Shown: positions 1-5,664 of the stretch, in pieces
How positions within the stretch are numbered: position 1 is the stretch's first letter
Layout: each line of letters begins with the position of its first letter
Assembly: GCA_045537285.1 (NCBI GenBank)
Contig: JAZSPC010000045.1
Coordinates: 1-5,664 of the forward strand
Direction: 5' to 3'
DNA length: 5,664 nt
DNA from: HGM13634 sp045537285
GTDB lineage: Bacteria; Bacillota; Clostridia; TANB77; CAG-508
Translations under genes and position numbers: made by a program
The notes under the pieces: model-generated
The model's database searches: none
Told to the model about the DNA's origin: nothing
The model's input: the letters and a program-made list of their open reading frames with translations, nothing else

Positions 1-1
1 A

Positions 2-310
2 AGTTTTTATAATTTAGTTTATGATTTAGAATTACCAATTTTATTTGTTTCTAATTCATCAATTAAGATATTTTCTTATTTATATTTTTTTATTATTTTA
101 TCTGCTATTTTTACTACAATGATTTCTTCTGGCTATTCATTTGTTAATAATTTTAATAAAAATAATTTTAAAATTAAATTAATTATATTTTTATTATTTG
201 CCTTTATATTTTGTGTTTTTTCTTTCTCGTCTTTAATTAACTTTTTCTATCCGTTTTTTGGATTGTTAGGCCTTGGTCAAATATTTTTAATATTATTTGA
301 TAAGTCTTGA
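2..310 (+). CDS. YkvI-like membrane protein, C-terminal fragment
   Basis: The frame is open from the window edge to a TGA stop at 308-310, giving 102 residues of a gene whose start lies outside the window. The Met codon at 119 is internal: it has no ribosome binding site, and the sequence before it is good transmembrane protein. The fragment is almost all hydrophobic. A first helix covers about residues 22-44 and ends in a TTMISSGYSF-type stretch. A basic loop rich in Asn and Lys follows, then one or two more helices ending in YPFFGLLGLGQI. These features resemble the C-terminus of the YkvI family (COG3949-type, LeuT/APC-like fold, transport substrate unknown). The assignment rests on remembered family patterns and a short fragment; another APC-type carrier is possible. 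The stop codon overlaps the -35 box of the next transcription unit. No terminator separates the two, so read-through is likely. Confidence 0.6.
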   Translation, partial: SFYNLVYDLELPILFVSNSSIKIFSYLYFFIILSAIFTTMISSGYSFVNNFNKNNFKIKLIIFLLFAFIFCVFSFSSLINFFYPFFGLLGLGQIFLILFDKS

Positions 311-335
311 AAAAATACTATAAAACTGATATAAA
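307..335 (+). promoter_or_regulatory. SigA-type promoter with extended -10, upstream of the DUF5711-cvpA unit
   Basis: The -35 box TTGAAA (307-312) and -10 box TATAAA (330-335) are 17 nt apart. TGA directly before the -10 (327-329) makes an extended -10 (TGnTATAAA). The predicted transcript would start near 342, about 27 nt before the ATG at 369. The -35 overlaps the stop codon of the preceding gene. Each box matches the consensus at 5 of 6 positions. AT-rich DNA yields chance -10 boxes, but both boxes, the ideal spacing and the TG together are persuasive. Confidence 0.65.
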
Positions 336-368
336 TATTGTAGATAAATTAATTTATAGGAGATCTTT

Positions 369-1541
369 ATGTCAGTAATTAATTTTCCAACAAAAAAACT
401 AAATAAAAAGAAGTTTGCTATATTTATTGCTATATGCTCAATAATTTTTTTAATATTATTATCAAGCATAATTTACTGTTTTAGCCCTTCTTTTAGAAAA
501 TTTATAGATATTTATATTTTTAGAAAAGAAATCGATTCTGATAAATTACCTGGAATTGAAATTAGTTCAAACGAAGACTACTTTTTTCATGCTTATGATA
601 AATATATAACTATATTAAATAAAAAAACACTTTATACTTATAATAGTTCTGGGGAAAGTATTGCGGAAAATGATATAAATATTTCTTCACCTATATTTGC
701 AAGTAAAAATAAATTTTTAGCAATAGCCGAAAATAATGGAAGTAATTTATATCTGGTCTCAGGTACAAATATAGTATGGCAAAATTCTTTGGAAGGAAAA
801 ATTTCTAAAATATCTGTTAATAAAAATGGGTATATTTCTGTAATAGTATCAGGTACAAGTTATAAATCAATTGTAGTGTCTTTTGATGCTAAGGGAAAGG
901 AATTATTTAAAACTTATATTTCTAGCAATTTAGCTTTATCAGCAGAAATATCAAATGATAACAAGTATTTATCTATTGCAGAAATCGACTATTCCGGATC
1001 TATTATAAAATCTATGGTCAAAAATATTTCAATAGAAAAAGCAAAAACAGATCCTACAAACTCTGTTATATATACATATAATTTTAATGGAAATGAACTG
1101 CTTACAAATATTAAATATCAAGATAAAAATAATTTGCTTTGTTTAACAAATGAAAATATCTATTTATTAAACATTGCAGACTCTGTTGATGAACAAATAA
1201 TGAAAATAGAAAATAACTATGAATTTATGGATATTAATTTAAAAAATAATTTACTTTATACTTATAATAATTATTCAAATTTCACTAATACTTCATATAT
1301 TAATATCTTAAACCCACAAAACAACTCAAAAAATGTTTATGAATTTAAAGGAAGTATTAAATCTATTTATTCTAACGAACAAAAAATTGCTATAAATACT
1401 GGTTCTGAAATACATTTTATAGGTTTAAACGGATGGCTTATTAAAAAATATGATTCATATAATGAAATAAGTAATATTATATTAGGTGATTCTGTGGCTG
1501 GAATAATTTATAAAGATAAAATTAAAATTGTAGAAATTTAA
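369..1541 (+). CDS. DUF5711 family protein: membrane-anchored beta-propeller, function unknown
   Basis: A 390-residue protein. ATG 369 follows AGGAG (358-362) with a 6-nt spacer. A Lys-rich N-terminus (residues 9-15) precedes one transmembrane helix at about 16-38, so by the positive-inside rule the remaining ~350 residues should lie outside the membrane. That part consists of repeated short beta-strand blocks with Asn/Gly/Ser-rich turns (for example YITILNKKTLYTYNSSG, SNLYLVSGTNIVWQN, IHFIGLNGWLIKKYDS). This is the pattern of a WD40/PQQ-like propeller of about seven blades. No catalytic motif is recognisable. N-terminal anchor, propeller, length and position directly before cvpA match DUF5711 proteins of Clostridia, whose role is unknown. 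It probably acts as an extracytoplasmic scaffold or binding protein, which is inference. It is cotranscribed with cvpA, with a 10-nt gap. Confidence 0.75.
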   Translation: MSVINFPTKKLNKKKFAIFIAICSIIFLILLSSIIYCFSPSFRKFIDIYIFRKEIDSDKLPGIEISSNEDYFFHAYDKYITILNKKTLYTYNSSGESIAENDINISSPIFASKNKFLAIAENNGSNLYLVSGTNIVWQNSLEGKISKISVNKNGYISVIVSGTSYKSIVVSFDAKGKELFKTYISSNLALSAEISNDNKYLSIAEIDYSGSIIKSMVKNISIEKAKTDPTNSVIYTYNFNGNELLTNIKYQDKNNLLCLTNENIYLLNIADSVDEQIMKIENNYEFMDINLKNNLLYTYNNYSNFTNTSYINILNPQNNSKNVYEFKGSIKSIYSNEQKIAINTGSEIHFIGLNGWLIKKYDSYNEISNIILGDSVAGIIYKDKIKIVEI

Positions 1542-1551
1542 GGAGGGCTAT
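1541..1551 (+). promoter_or_regulatory. Strong ribosome binding site of cvpA, overlapping the upstream stop
   Basis: AGGAGG at 1541-1546 lies 5 nt before the ATG at 1552. Its first A is the last base of the upstream TAA stop codon (1539-1541). This close packing supports one mRNA for both genes and possible translational coupling. Confidence 0.85.
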
Positions 1552-2166
1552 ATGAACTATTTACTTGATTTAATTATACTTGCAATTATTGCTTTATCAA
1601 CATTTATTGGTTATAAAAAAGGATTAATAAAAGTAGCATTTGGATTAATTAGTTTTATACTAGCAATCGCTCTTTCAGTAATACTTTATAAGCCTGTTTC
1701 AAATTTTATTATAGAATATACTCCTATTGATGACTATATAGAACAAAATATTTCTGAGAGACTAGATTCCCCTGAAACTACTGATGAAGAAACAAAAAAT
1801 ATTGTATCAAATTATTATAATAACATTAAAAATGCCACAACAAATACTATCGCAGACGGAATATCCAAAACAATTATTAATGTTAGCTGCATGATTATAG
1901 TTTTTGTAATATCAAAACTTATTTTACTTCTATTTAGATTTTTAGGCGATTTAATTGCAAAACTACCTTTAATAAAACAATTAAATGAAGCTGGTGGCCT
2001 ATTATATGGATTGTTAAGAGGTTTTATATTAATATATGGTTTGCTTGCATTAATTGCAATTACATCACCAATTATAGACATGAATAATATCGTAAGTGCA
2101 ATAAATAATACAATTATTACTAATATAATGTACAACCACAACATTATATTAATATTATTTGCTTAA
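1552..2166 (+). CDS. cvpA: CvpA family membrane protein
   Basis: A 204-residue integral membrane protein. The N-terminus shows the CvpA signature: a first helix (about 3-20) starting YLLDLIILAI, then a GYKKGLIK loop (20-27) and a second helix (about 27-46). A hydrophilic segment rich in Glu, Asp and Asn follows (about 55-105), then two more helices (about 107-130 and 149-173), with a LIKQLNEAGGLLYGLLRG stretch between them that is typical of the family. The C-terminus ends NIMYNHNIILILFA, like the YxxN-type tail of clostridial members. CvpA was named for colicin V production in E. coli; in other bacteria it has been linked to envelope integrity and bile or antimicrobial resistance. Its biochemical activity is unknown, and a role in colicin export should not be assumed here. 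It is the second gene of the unit with the DUF5711 protein. Confidence 0.88.
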   Translation: MNYLLDLIILAIIALSTFIGYKKGLIKVAFGLISFILAIALSVILYKPVSNFIIEYTPIDDYIEQNISERLDSPETTDEETKNIVSNYYNNIKNATTNTIADGISKTIINVSCMIIVFVISKLILLLFRFLGDLIAKLPLIKQLNEAGGLLYGLLRGFILIYGLLALIAITSPIIDMNNIVSAINNTIITNIMYNHNIILILFA

Positions 2167-2170
2167 TTTA

Positions 2171-2199
2171 TTGATAATTTTATATAATTTTGATATACT
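2171..2199 (+). promoter_or_regulatory. SigA-type promoter with extended -10, upstream of the LCP gene
   Basis: TTGATA (2171-2176) and TATACT (2194-2199) are 17 nt apart, with TGA (2191-2193) directly before the -10. Each box matches the consensus at 5 of 6 positions. Transcription would start near 2206, about 33 nt before the TTG start. The promoter sits in the 72-nt gap after cvpA. No terminator is visible in that gap, so the LCP gene is probably transcribed both from here and by read-through. Confidence 0.7.
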
Positions 2200-2227
2200 T
2201 AAACATATAAAAATTTTATAATATTTT

Positions 2228-2241
2228 AGGAGAAAAAGTTG
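2228..2241 (+). promoter_or_regulatory. Ribosome binding site fixing a TTG start for the LCP gene
   Basis: AGGAG at 2228-2232 is 6 nt before TTG 2239-2241. No ATG or GTG in this frame fits. The Lys-rich N-terminus and membrane helix follow directly from this codon, so the TTG start is well supported. Confidence 0.8.
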
Positions 2242-3495
2242 AAAAAAAACGAAAAAATAAAAAATAAAAAATCAAAAAAATATACTTTTTTAAAAACATT
2301 ATTAATATTAATTTTAATAGCCTTTATAGGATTTATTGGTTATTTTGTTTATGGAACTATTAGAAATGGTGGTGGTACTCAGGGATTAATTTCCACTGTA
2401 ATTGGACAAACCCAAGAGGAAATTAAAAAATTAGAACCATTTTCCGCACTACTTTTAGGAAGTAGTCAAAACATGACAGATACAATAATGGTTTTTAAAT
2501 ACAATCCTCAAACCCAAAATGCATATTTACTTTCAATACCAAGAGACACTTTTATTGGTGATAATAAAAACTCTGCAAGAGCTGCTGACAAAATAAATTC
2601 TGTTTATCAAGGTAAATATCCAGAAAAAATATTGGCCGCTGTAAATAAGGTCACAGGGTTAGATTTAAAATACTATGTACTAGTTGATACACAAGCTTTA
2701 AAAGCTCTTGTTGATGCTATTGGTGGTGTATACTTTGATGTTCCTATAGATATGAAATATACAGATAAAAAACAAGGTTTATATATCAACTTAAAAGCAG
2801 GATATCAATTATTAGATGGAGATAAAGCTGAACAAGTTGTAAGATTTAGACATAATCAAGATGGTTCAAGTTATTCTTATGAATATGGTAATAATGATAC
2901 TGGTAGAATGAAAACTCAAAGAAATTTCTTAAAGGCAGTGATTAAACAAACACTTACTCCAAGTAATATTTTAAATATAGGAAAATTTATAGACATTGCT
3001 CAAACTTATGTAAAAACTAACATTCCAATGGATATACTAAAACAATATGTGGCACCTGCTGTTAATTTCTCTGTTGATAATTTAGAAACAGGTACGCTTC
3101 CAGGAGTTAATGAAAAATGTAATGGTGTATGGATATTTGTGGCAAATAAAACAAAAACAAAAAAATATTTAGTAGAAATGAATAATAAACTGGCAGGAAT
3201 TGATGAAATTTCAGAAGAAGAATTACAAAATCTAAAAGTAGAAATTTTAAACGGTAATGGTAACTCTTCTAAGCTAAAAGAAGTAAAAGATATTTTAACT
3301 AATGCTGGTTTCACGGTTTCTAACACTTCTACAACAAATTCTACCGAAAAAACAATATTAATTAATAAGACAGATGTAAATAAAAGCATTTTAGATTCTA
3401 TACAAATATTGCTTGAAACAGGAACTATTTCAAATACAACTGTTGAAAATTCTCCTGTTGATATAACAATTATTATAGGAAATGATTACAAATAA
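2239..3495 (+). CDS. LCP family (LytR-CpsA-Psr) cell wall polymer ligase with LytR_C domain
   Basis: A 418-residue protein. LCP enzymes move undecaprenyl-phosphate-linked polymers (teichoic acids, capsule or other wall glycans) onto peptidoglycan on the outer face of the membrane. A basic cytoplasmic tail (1-16) precedes one helix (about 18-38). The LCP domain spans about 68-235: LLLGSS (71-76), TDTIM (D81), LSIPRDT (R102, D103), the ALVDAIGGVYFDVP block, LLDGDKAEQVVRFRHN (R202, R204) and NDTGRMKTQR (D220, R223). These include the arginines that bind the lipid pyrophosphate in characterised members. A LytR_C domain follows (about 332-418, starting VEILNGNG). The aspartate usual in the first GxD motif is a serine here (S76). 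The polymer substrate cannot be told from sequence, so no paralogue symbol is given. It has its own promoter and a strong terminator and is convergent with dacF, another wall enzyme. Confidence 0.93.
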   Translation: MKKNEKIKNKKSKKYTFLKTLLILILIAFIGFIGYFVYGTIRNGGGTQGLISTVIGQTQEEIKKLEPFSALLLGSSQNMTDTIMVFKYNPQTQNAYLLSIPRDTFIGDNKNSARAADKINSVYQGKYPEKILAAVNKVTGLDLKYYVLVDTQALKALVDAIGGVYFDVPIDMKYTDKKQGLYINLKAGYQLLDGDKAEQVVRFRHNQDGSSYSYEYGNNDTGRMKTQRNFLKAVIKQTLTPSNILNIGKFIDIAQTYVKTNIPMDILKQYVAPAVNFSVDNLETGTLPGVNEKCNGVWIFVANKTKTKKYLVEMNNKLAGIDEISEEELQNLKVEILNGNGNSSKLKEVKDILTNAGFTVSNTSTTNSTEKTILINKTDVNKSILDSIQILLETGTISNTTVENSPVDITIIIGNDYK

Positions 3496-3500
3496 AAGCA

Positions 3501-3535
3501 AAAAAATCTCTAAAATTAATTTTTAGAGATTTTTT
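3501..3535. terminator. Bidirectional intrinsic terminator between the LCP gene and dacF
   Basis: Bases 3501-3515 pair perfectly with 3521-3535 around a 5-nt loop (3516-3520), giving a 15-bp stem. Only the TCTCT/AGAGA core contains G-C pairs. Outer A/T tracts supply a U-run on both strands, so it can stop the LCP transcript (stop codon at 3493-3495) and the opposing dacF transcript. The right arm overlaps the first two positions (3534-3535) of the dacF stop codon on the plus-strand map. Confidence 0.88.
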
Positions 3536-4838
3536 ATTTACGATATTTTTTTAATTGTTTTTTTAATTTCTTTCCGTGTTTTTTATAGTTTTTCTTGCTT
3601 TTTTTCAGATTATATATTATATATATAATAAATGTTACAATTAGTAACTTTACTAAATTAGATAACACTCTTGATTTTTCTACATCACTATTTGCAATTA
3701 AATCTGTATTATATTCTATTCCTTCATATTTATATGTTATTTTACCTACTATACTTCCTTTTTGAATAGGAGCTGTTACATTAATATATTCTATATTTTT
3801 TTCTATTTGTGTATTACTATCTGTTTTCTTTAAAATATTTACATTTTCTTTATACAAAACGTCTAAATTACGTGTATCTTTTGTTCCATTGTTTATTTTT
3901 ATAGTTTCACACTTTTCATTTTCTGTTGCTACTTGCATATTTTCATAATTTTTAAATACATATTCAAACATCTTCTTTGCATCTAAAAATTTTTTACCTT
4001 TTACACTAGCATTTTCTCCCATTACAATAGCAATTAATTGGATTCCATCTTTTTCTGCATATTCTATAACACAGTTTTTTGCATCAGTTGTATATCCTGT
4101 CTTTCCCCCAATACAATAATCACAATAGTACTTTGTTAGGCTTGGCCTTATCATGTAATTAGTTGTTGTAAAAATTCTTTTCATTACTGTATCTGTATAT
4201 TTATTAGTTTCTGGTAATGTATATTGGGTAGCTTTTATTATTTTCTTTATAATAGGTTTATTTATAGCTTCTTTCGAAATTAAATATAAATCTCTTGTTG
4301 TAGTATAATGTTCTTTTTCTTGTAATCCGCTTGGATTTGTAAAATTGCTTCCTGTACACCCTAACTCTTTTGCTCTGGTATTCATCATCGCACTAAAACT
4401 TTCAATGTTCCCTCCCACATGTTCTGCCAAAGCATTTGCTGCATCATTTGCTGATGGAATTAACATTACATATAATAAATCTTCTACTGTCAACTCTTCT
4501 CCCACCTGCAAGTTAGCATTTACATATCCAGATGGCACACTGAACACGGCGTTTTCGCTAACTGTTACAATCTCATCTAGCTCACAATTTTCTACCACCA
4601 AAATTGCTGTCATAAGTTTTGTTAGGCTAGCCGGATAAATTTTTTCATCTGCATATCTTTCATATAATATTCTTTCAGAATTTGTTTCTCCCAATAATAA
4701 GTTTTTTGCCGTTATTTCTTCAAAAATATCTGCTTGTACCGTTTCACTTTCTGTTAAATTATCTGCAAACAAATAATTTGGAATTAATAAACTTACTATA
4801 AATATTACTATAAATGTTAAATACGTTATTTTTTTCAT
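3534..4838 (-). CDS. dacF: D-alanyl-D-alanine carboxypeptidase, peptidase S11 (DacF/PBP5-like)
   Basis: A 434-residue serine DD-carboxypeptidase that removes the terminal D-Ala from peptidoglycan stem peptides outside the cell. ATG at 4838 follows AAGGA (4851-4847 on the minus strand). A signal peptide covers residues 1-25, with likely cleavage at LFA|DN. The catalytic motifs are complete: SxxK as S71-L-T-K74, SxN as S129-A-N131, and KTG at 246-248 within GGKTGYT. A PBP5_C-type beta domain follows (about 300-385). A membrane helix (about 394-410) and a tail of about 24 residues with 13 Lys end the protein; classic members end in an amphipathic helix instead, which explains the length beyond the usual ~380-390. 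A C239-x-x-C242 pair sits four residues before the KTG lysine. It has its own promoter, divergent from comEA and convergent with the LCP gene. DacF is the closest named type; DacA or DacB type is possible because the subgroup cannot be fixed by eye. Confidence 0.93.
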   Translation of the reverse strand: MKKITYLTFIVIFIVSLLIPNYLFADNLTESETVQADIFEEITAKNLLLGETNSERILYERYADEKIYPASLTKLMTAILVVENCELDEIVTVSENAVFSVPSGYVNANLQVGEELTVEDLLYVMLIPSANDAANALAEHVGGNIESFSAMMNTRAKELGCTGSNFTNPSGLQEKEHYTTTRDLYLISKEAINKPIIKKIIKATQYTLPETNKYTDTVMKRIFTTTNYMIRPSLTKYYCDYCIGGKTGYTTDAKNCVIEYAEKDGIQLIAIVMGENASVKGKKFLDAKKMFEYVFKNYENMQVATENEKCETIKINNGTKDTRNLDVLYKENVNILKKTDSNTQIEKNIEYINVTAPIQKGSIVGKITYKYEGIEYNTDLIANSDVEKSRVLSNLVKLLIVTFIIYIIYNLKKSKKNYKKHGKKLKKQLKKYRK

Positions 4839-4870
4839 TTTATTGTCCTTTTCTTTTTAATTCATATATT

Positions 4871-4899
4871 ACTATATATTATATTCTATATTTTTTCAA
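4871..4899 (-). promoter_or_regulatory. SigA-type promoter of dacF
   Basis: On the minus strand TTGAAA (4899-4894) and TATAGT (4876-4871) are 17 nt apart, and each matches the consensus at 5 of 6 positions. Transcription would start near 4864, about 25 nt before the start codon. The first 11 bases from the -35 on (TTGAAAAAATA) equal those of the promoter at 307. No extended -10 TG is present. Confidence 0.6.
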
Positions 4900-4910
4900 G
4901 TTTTATTTTT

Positions 4911-4929
4911 AAAGGAGTGATTTATTATA
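4911..4929 (+). promoter_or_regulatory. Strong ribosome binding site of comEA, pointing to an ATA or ATT start
   Basis: AAAGGAGTGA (4911-4920) is among the strongest Shine-Dalgarno sequences in the window. Its final TGA (4918-4920) is also the in-frame stop that bounds the comEA frame upstream. The codons after it are TTT, ATT (4924), ATA (4927) and TTA, with no ATG, GTG or TTG until 4984. AGGAG lies 6 nt before ATT and 9 nt before ATA, both workable spacings. No convincing plus-strand promoter stands out in the AT-rich region upstream. Confidence 0.7.
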
Positions 4930-5562
4930 TTAGAATCTTTATCTAAAAAACAAAAAATTATTTTTTTTATTATATTAGGAATTATGTTGGGTACTATTTT
5001 TTATTATATTTATTCTACTATATATTCGAACATCTCTTTATCTTCTCATGAAAAAGAAGTTTTAATATACAATAATTTAGTAGAAAATATTGGCAATAAT
5101 ATTTCCAATTTTGAAAGTTCCACAGATTCAACAATTGTTGTATATATTTGTGGTGCAGTAAAAGAAAGTAAAGTTATAACTTTAAAAGAAAATAGCAGAA
5201 TTTGTGACGCAATAGATGCTGTCGGTGGATTAACTAATGAAGCCGATTTAACCAACATAAATTTAGCATATATATTAGAAGATGGAGAAAAAATATATAT
5301 TCCTAAAAAGGGAGAAGAAATTCAAAATAATGAAATTTCATCTTATACAAACCATTCTAGTTCAATAAATAAAATTAATATAAATACAGCAACTCAAACA
5401 GAACTAGAAACAATTCCAAGTGTTGGTCCTTCAACTGCATTAAAAATTATTAATTATCGAAAAGAAAATGGTAAATTTTCTAAAATAGAAGATATTAAAA
5501 ATGTCTCTGGAATTGGAGACGCAAAATTTAATAATATAAAAAATTATATTTGCGTTAAATAG
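4927..5562 (+). CDS. comEA: ComEA family DNA-binding competence protein
   Basis: ComEA is the membrane-anchored surface receptor that binds double-stranded DNA and feeds it to the ComEC channel during transformation. From the ATA at 4927 the protein has 211 residues: a short basic tail (LESLSKKQK), one transmembrane helix (about 11-33), a linker, an SLBB domain (about 69-127, with VVYICGAV, AVGGLTNEADL and DGEKIYIP), a Ser/Asn linker, and a C-terminal helix-hairpin-helix domain (about 148-211). That domain shows ININTATQTELETIPSVGPSTA and a second hairpin, VSGIGDAKFNNIK. The domain order and length are normal. Starting at ATG 4984 would give 192 residues, remove the basic tail and half the helix, and leave only an AGGA 3 nt upstream, so the longer form is preferred. 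ATT 4924 would add one residue. comEB and comEC are not seen downstream inside the window. Confidence 0.88.
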   Translation: MLESLSKKQKIIFFIILGIMLGTIFYYIYSTIYSNISLSSHEKEVLIYNNLVENIGNNISNFESSTDSTIVVYICGAVKESKVITLKENSRICDAIDAVGGLTNEADLTNINLAYILEDGEKIYIPKKGEEIQNNEISSYTNHSSSINKININTATQTELETIPSVGPSTALKIINYRKENGKFSKIEDIKNVSGIGDAKFNNIKNYICVK

Positions 5563-5664
5563 CATGTTTTATTTTTAAATTTATTTATATTTTTTAAATT
5601 AATATTTTTTATTTATACTTTATATTTTATAAAAAAATTGTTATTTTTTATTTATTTTTAAAAT
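5563..5664. other. AT-only intergenic stretch after comEA, no gene seen
   Basis: The 102 bases to the window edge contain only four G or C bases (5563, 5566, 5618, 5640), with 51 consecutive A/T bases at 5567-5617. I find no plausible start codon with a ribosome binding site, no coding frame on either strand and no clear hairpin terminator for comEA. T-runs are frequent but lack a G-C stem. It is probably a spacer before a gene outside the window. Confidence 0.7.

Noticed and set aside
1815..2144. Minus-strand open frame of 109 codons
   Set aside because: It is antisense to cvpA, has no ribosome binding site or family resemblance, and mirrors the codons of the real gene.
2206..2220. Perfect 7-bp inverted repeat around one base, at the predicted transcription start of the LCP gene, possibly an operator
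   Set aside because: It is made only of A and T in a region of almost pure A/T, where such palindromes are expected by chance, and no second copy lies near the other promoters.
2167..2238. Possible terminator or riboswitch between cvpA and the LCP gene
   Set aside because: The gap is only 72 nt and has no G-C-containing stem followed by a T-run; it is better explained by the promoter and ribosome binding site.
3006..3389. Minus-strand open frame of 127 codons inside the LCP gene
   Set aside because: The LCP and LytR_C motifs run on the plus strand through this region; the opposite frame is open by composition only.
3605..3632. TATATA-rich microsatellite-like tract
   Set aside because: It lies inside the dacF frame and encodes the Ile/Tyr-rich C-terminal membrane helix; codon choice in AT-rich DNA explains it.
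4345..4638. Plus-strand open frame of 97 codons inside dacF
   Set aside because: It is antisense to the SxxK and SxN region of the carboxypeptidase, with no start signal or recognisable domain.
4865..4892. Several TATATT boxes that could be a plus-strand comEA promoter
   Set aside because: None has a TTGACA-like box at 16-18 nt upstream; TATA-like hexamers are unavoidable in this stretch, so no comEA promoter is called.

Overview
This window comes from a very AT-rich bacterial chromosome (G+C about a quarter, judged by eye). It reads as low-GC Bacillota, most likely an anaerobic Clostridia-type lineage. The grounds are strong AGGAG-type ribosome binding sites, SigA-like promoters, a TTG start, T-tailed intrinsic terminators, and gene families typical of that group (YkvI, DUF5711, CvpA, LCP, DacF-like S11 peptidase, ComEA). 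TGA is used as a stop and TGG encodes Trp, so the code looks standard. No rRNA, tRNA, mobile element, CRISPR array or phage gene is visible, and every gene is an envelope or membrane protein.

Layout: (1) 2-310 (+) is the C-terminal end of a YkvI-like multi-pass membrane protein. (2) A promoter whose -35 box overlaps that stop codon drives a two-gene unit: a DUF5711-type membrane-anchored beta-propeller protein (369-1541) and a CvpA family membrane protein (1552-2166), 10 nt apart. (3) A second promoter of the same design lies in the 72-nt gap before an LCP (LytR-CpsA-Psr) family gene with a TTG start (2239-3495). (4) A bidirectional hairpin terminator (3501-3535) separates it from a convergent D-alanyl-D-alanine carboxypeptidase gene on the minus strand (3534-4838), whose stop codon lies inside the hairpin. 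(5) An 88-nt divergent region separates dacF from comEA (+), which seems to start at a non-canonical ATA (4927) or ATT (4924) codon behind a very strong ribosome binding site. (6) The last 102 bases are almost pure A/T with no gene visible.

Functional reading: LCP proteins attach secondary polymers to peptidoglycan and DacF-like enzymes trim the peptide stems of the same wall, so the centre of the window is a wall-maturation locus. The upstream YkvI/DUF5711/CvpA genes are poorly characterised membrane proteins; their link to the wall is inferred from position. ComEA is the surface DNA receptor for transformation; no comEB or comEC follows inside the window. I see no clearly new system. The most unusual points are the comEA start codon, an LCP protein lacking one of the usual metal-binding aspartates, and an S11 peptidase with a Cys-x-x-Cys beside its KTG motif and a membrane helix plus lysine-rich tail in place of the usual amphipathic anchor.
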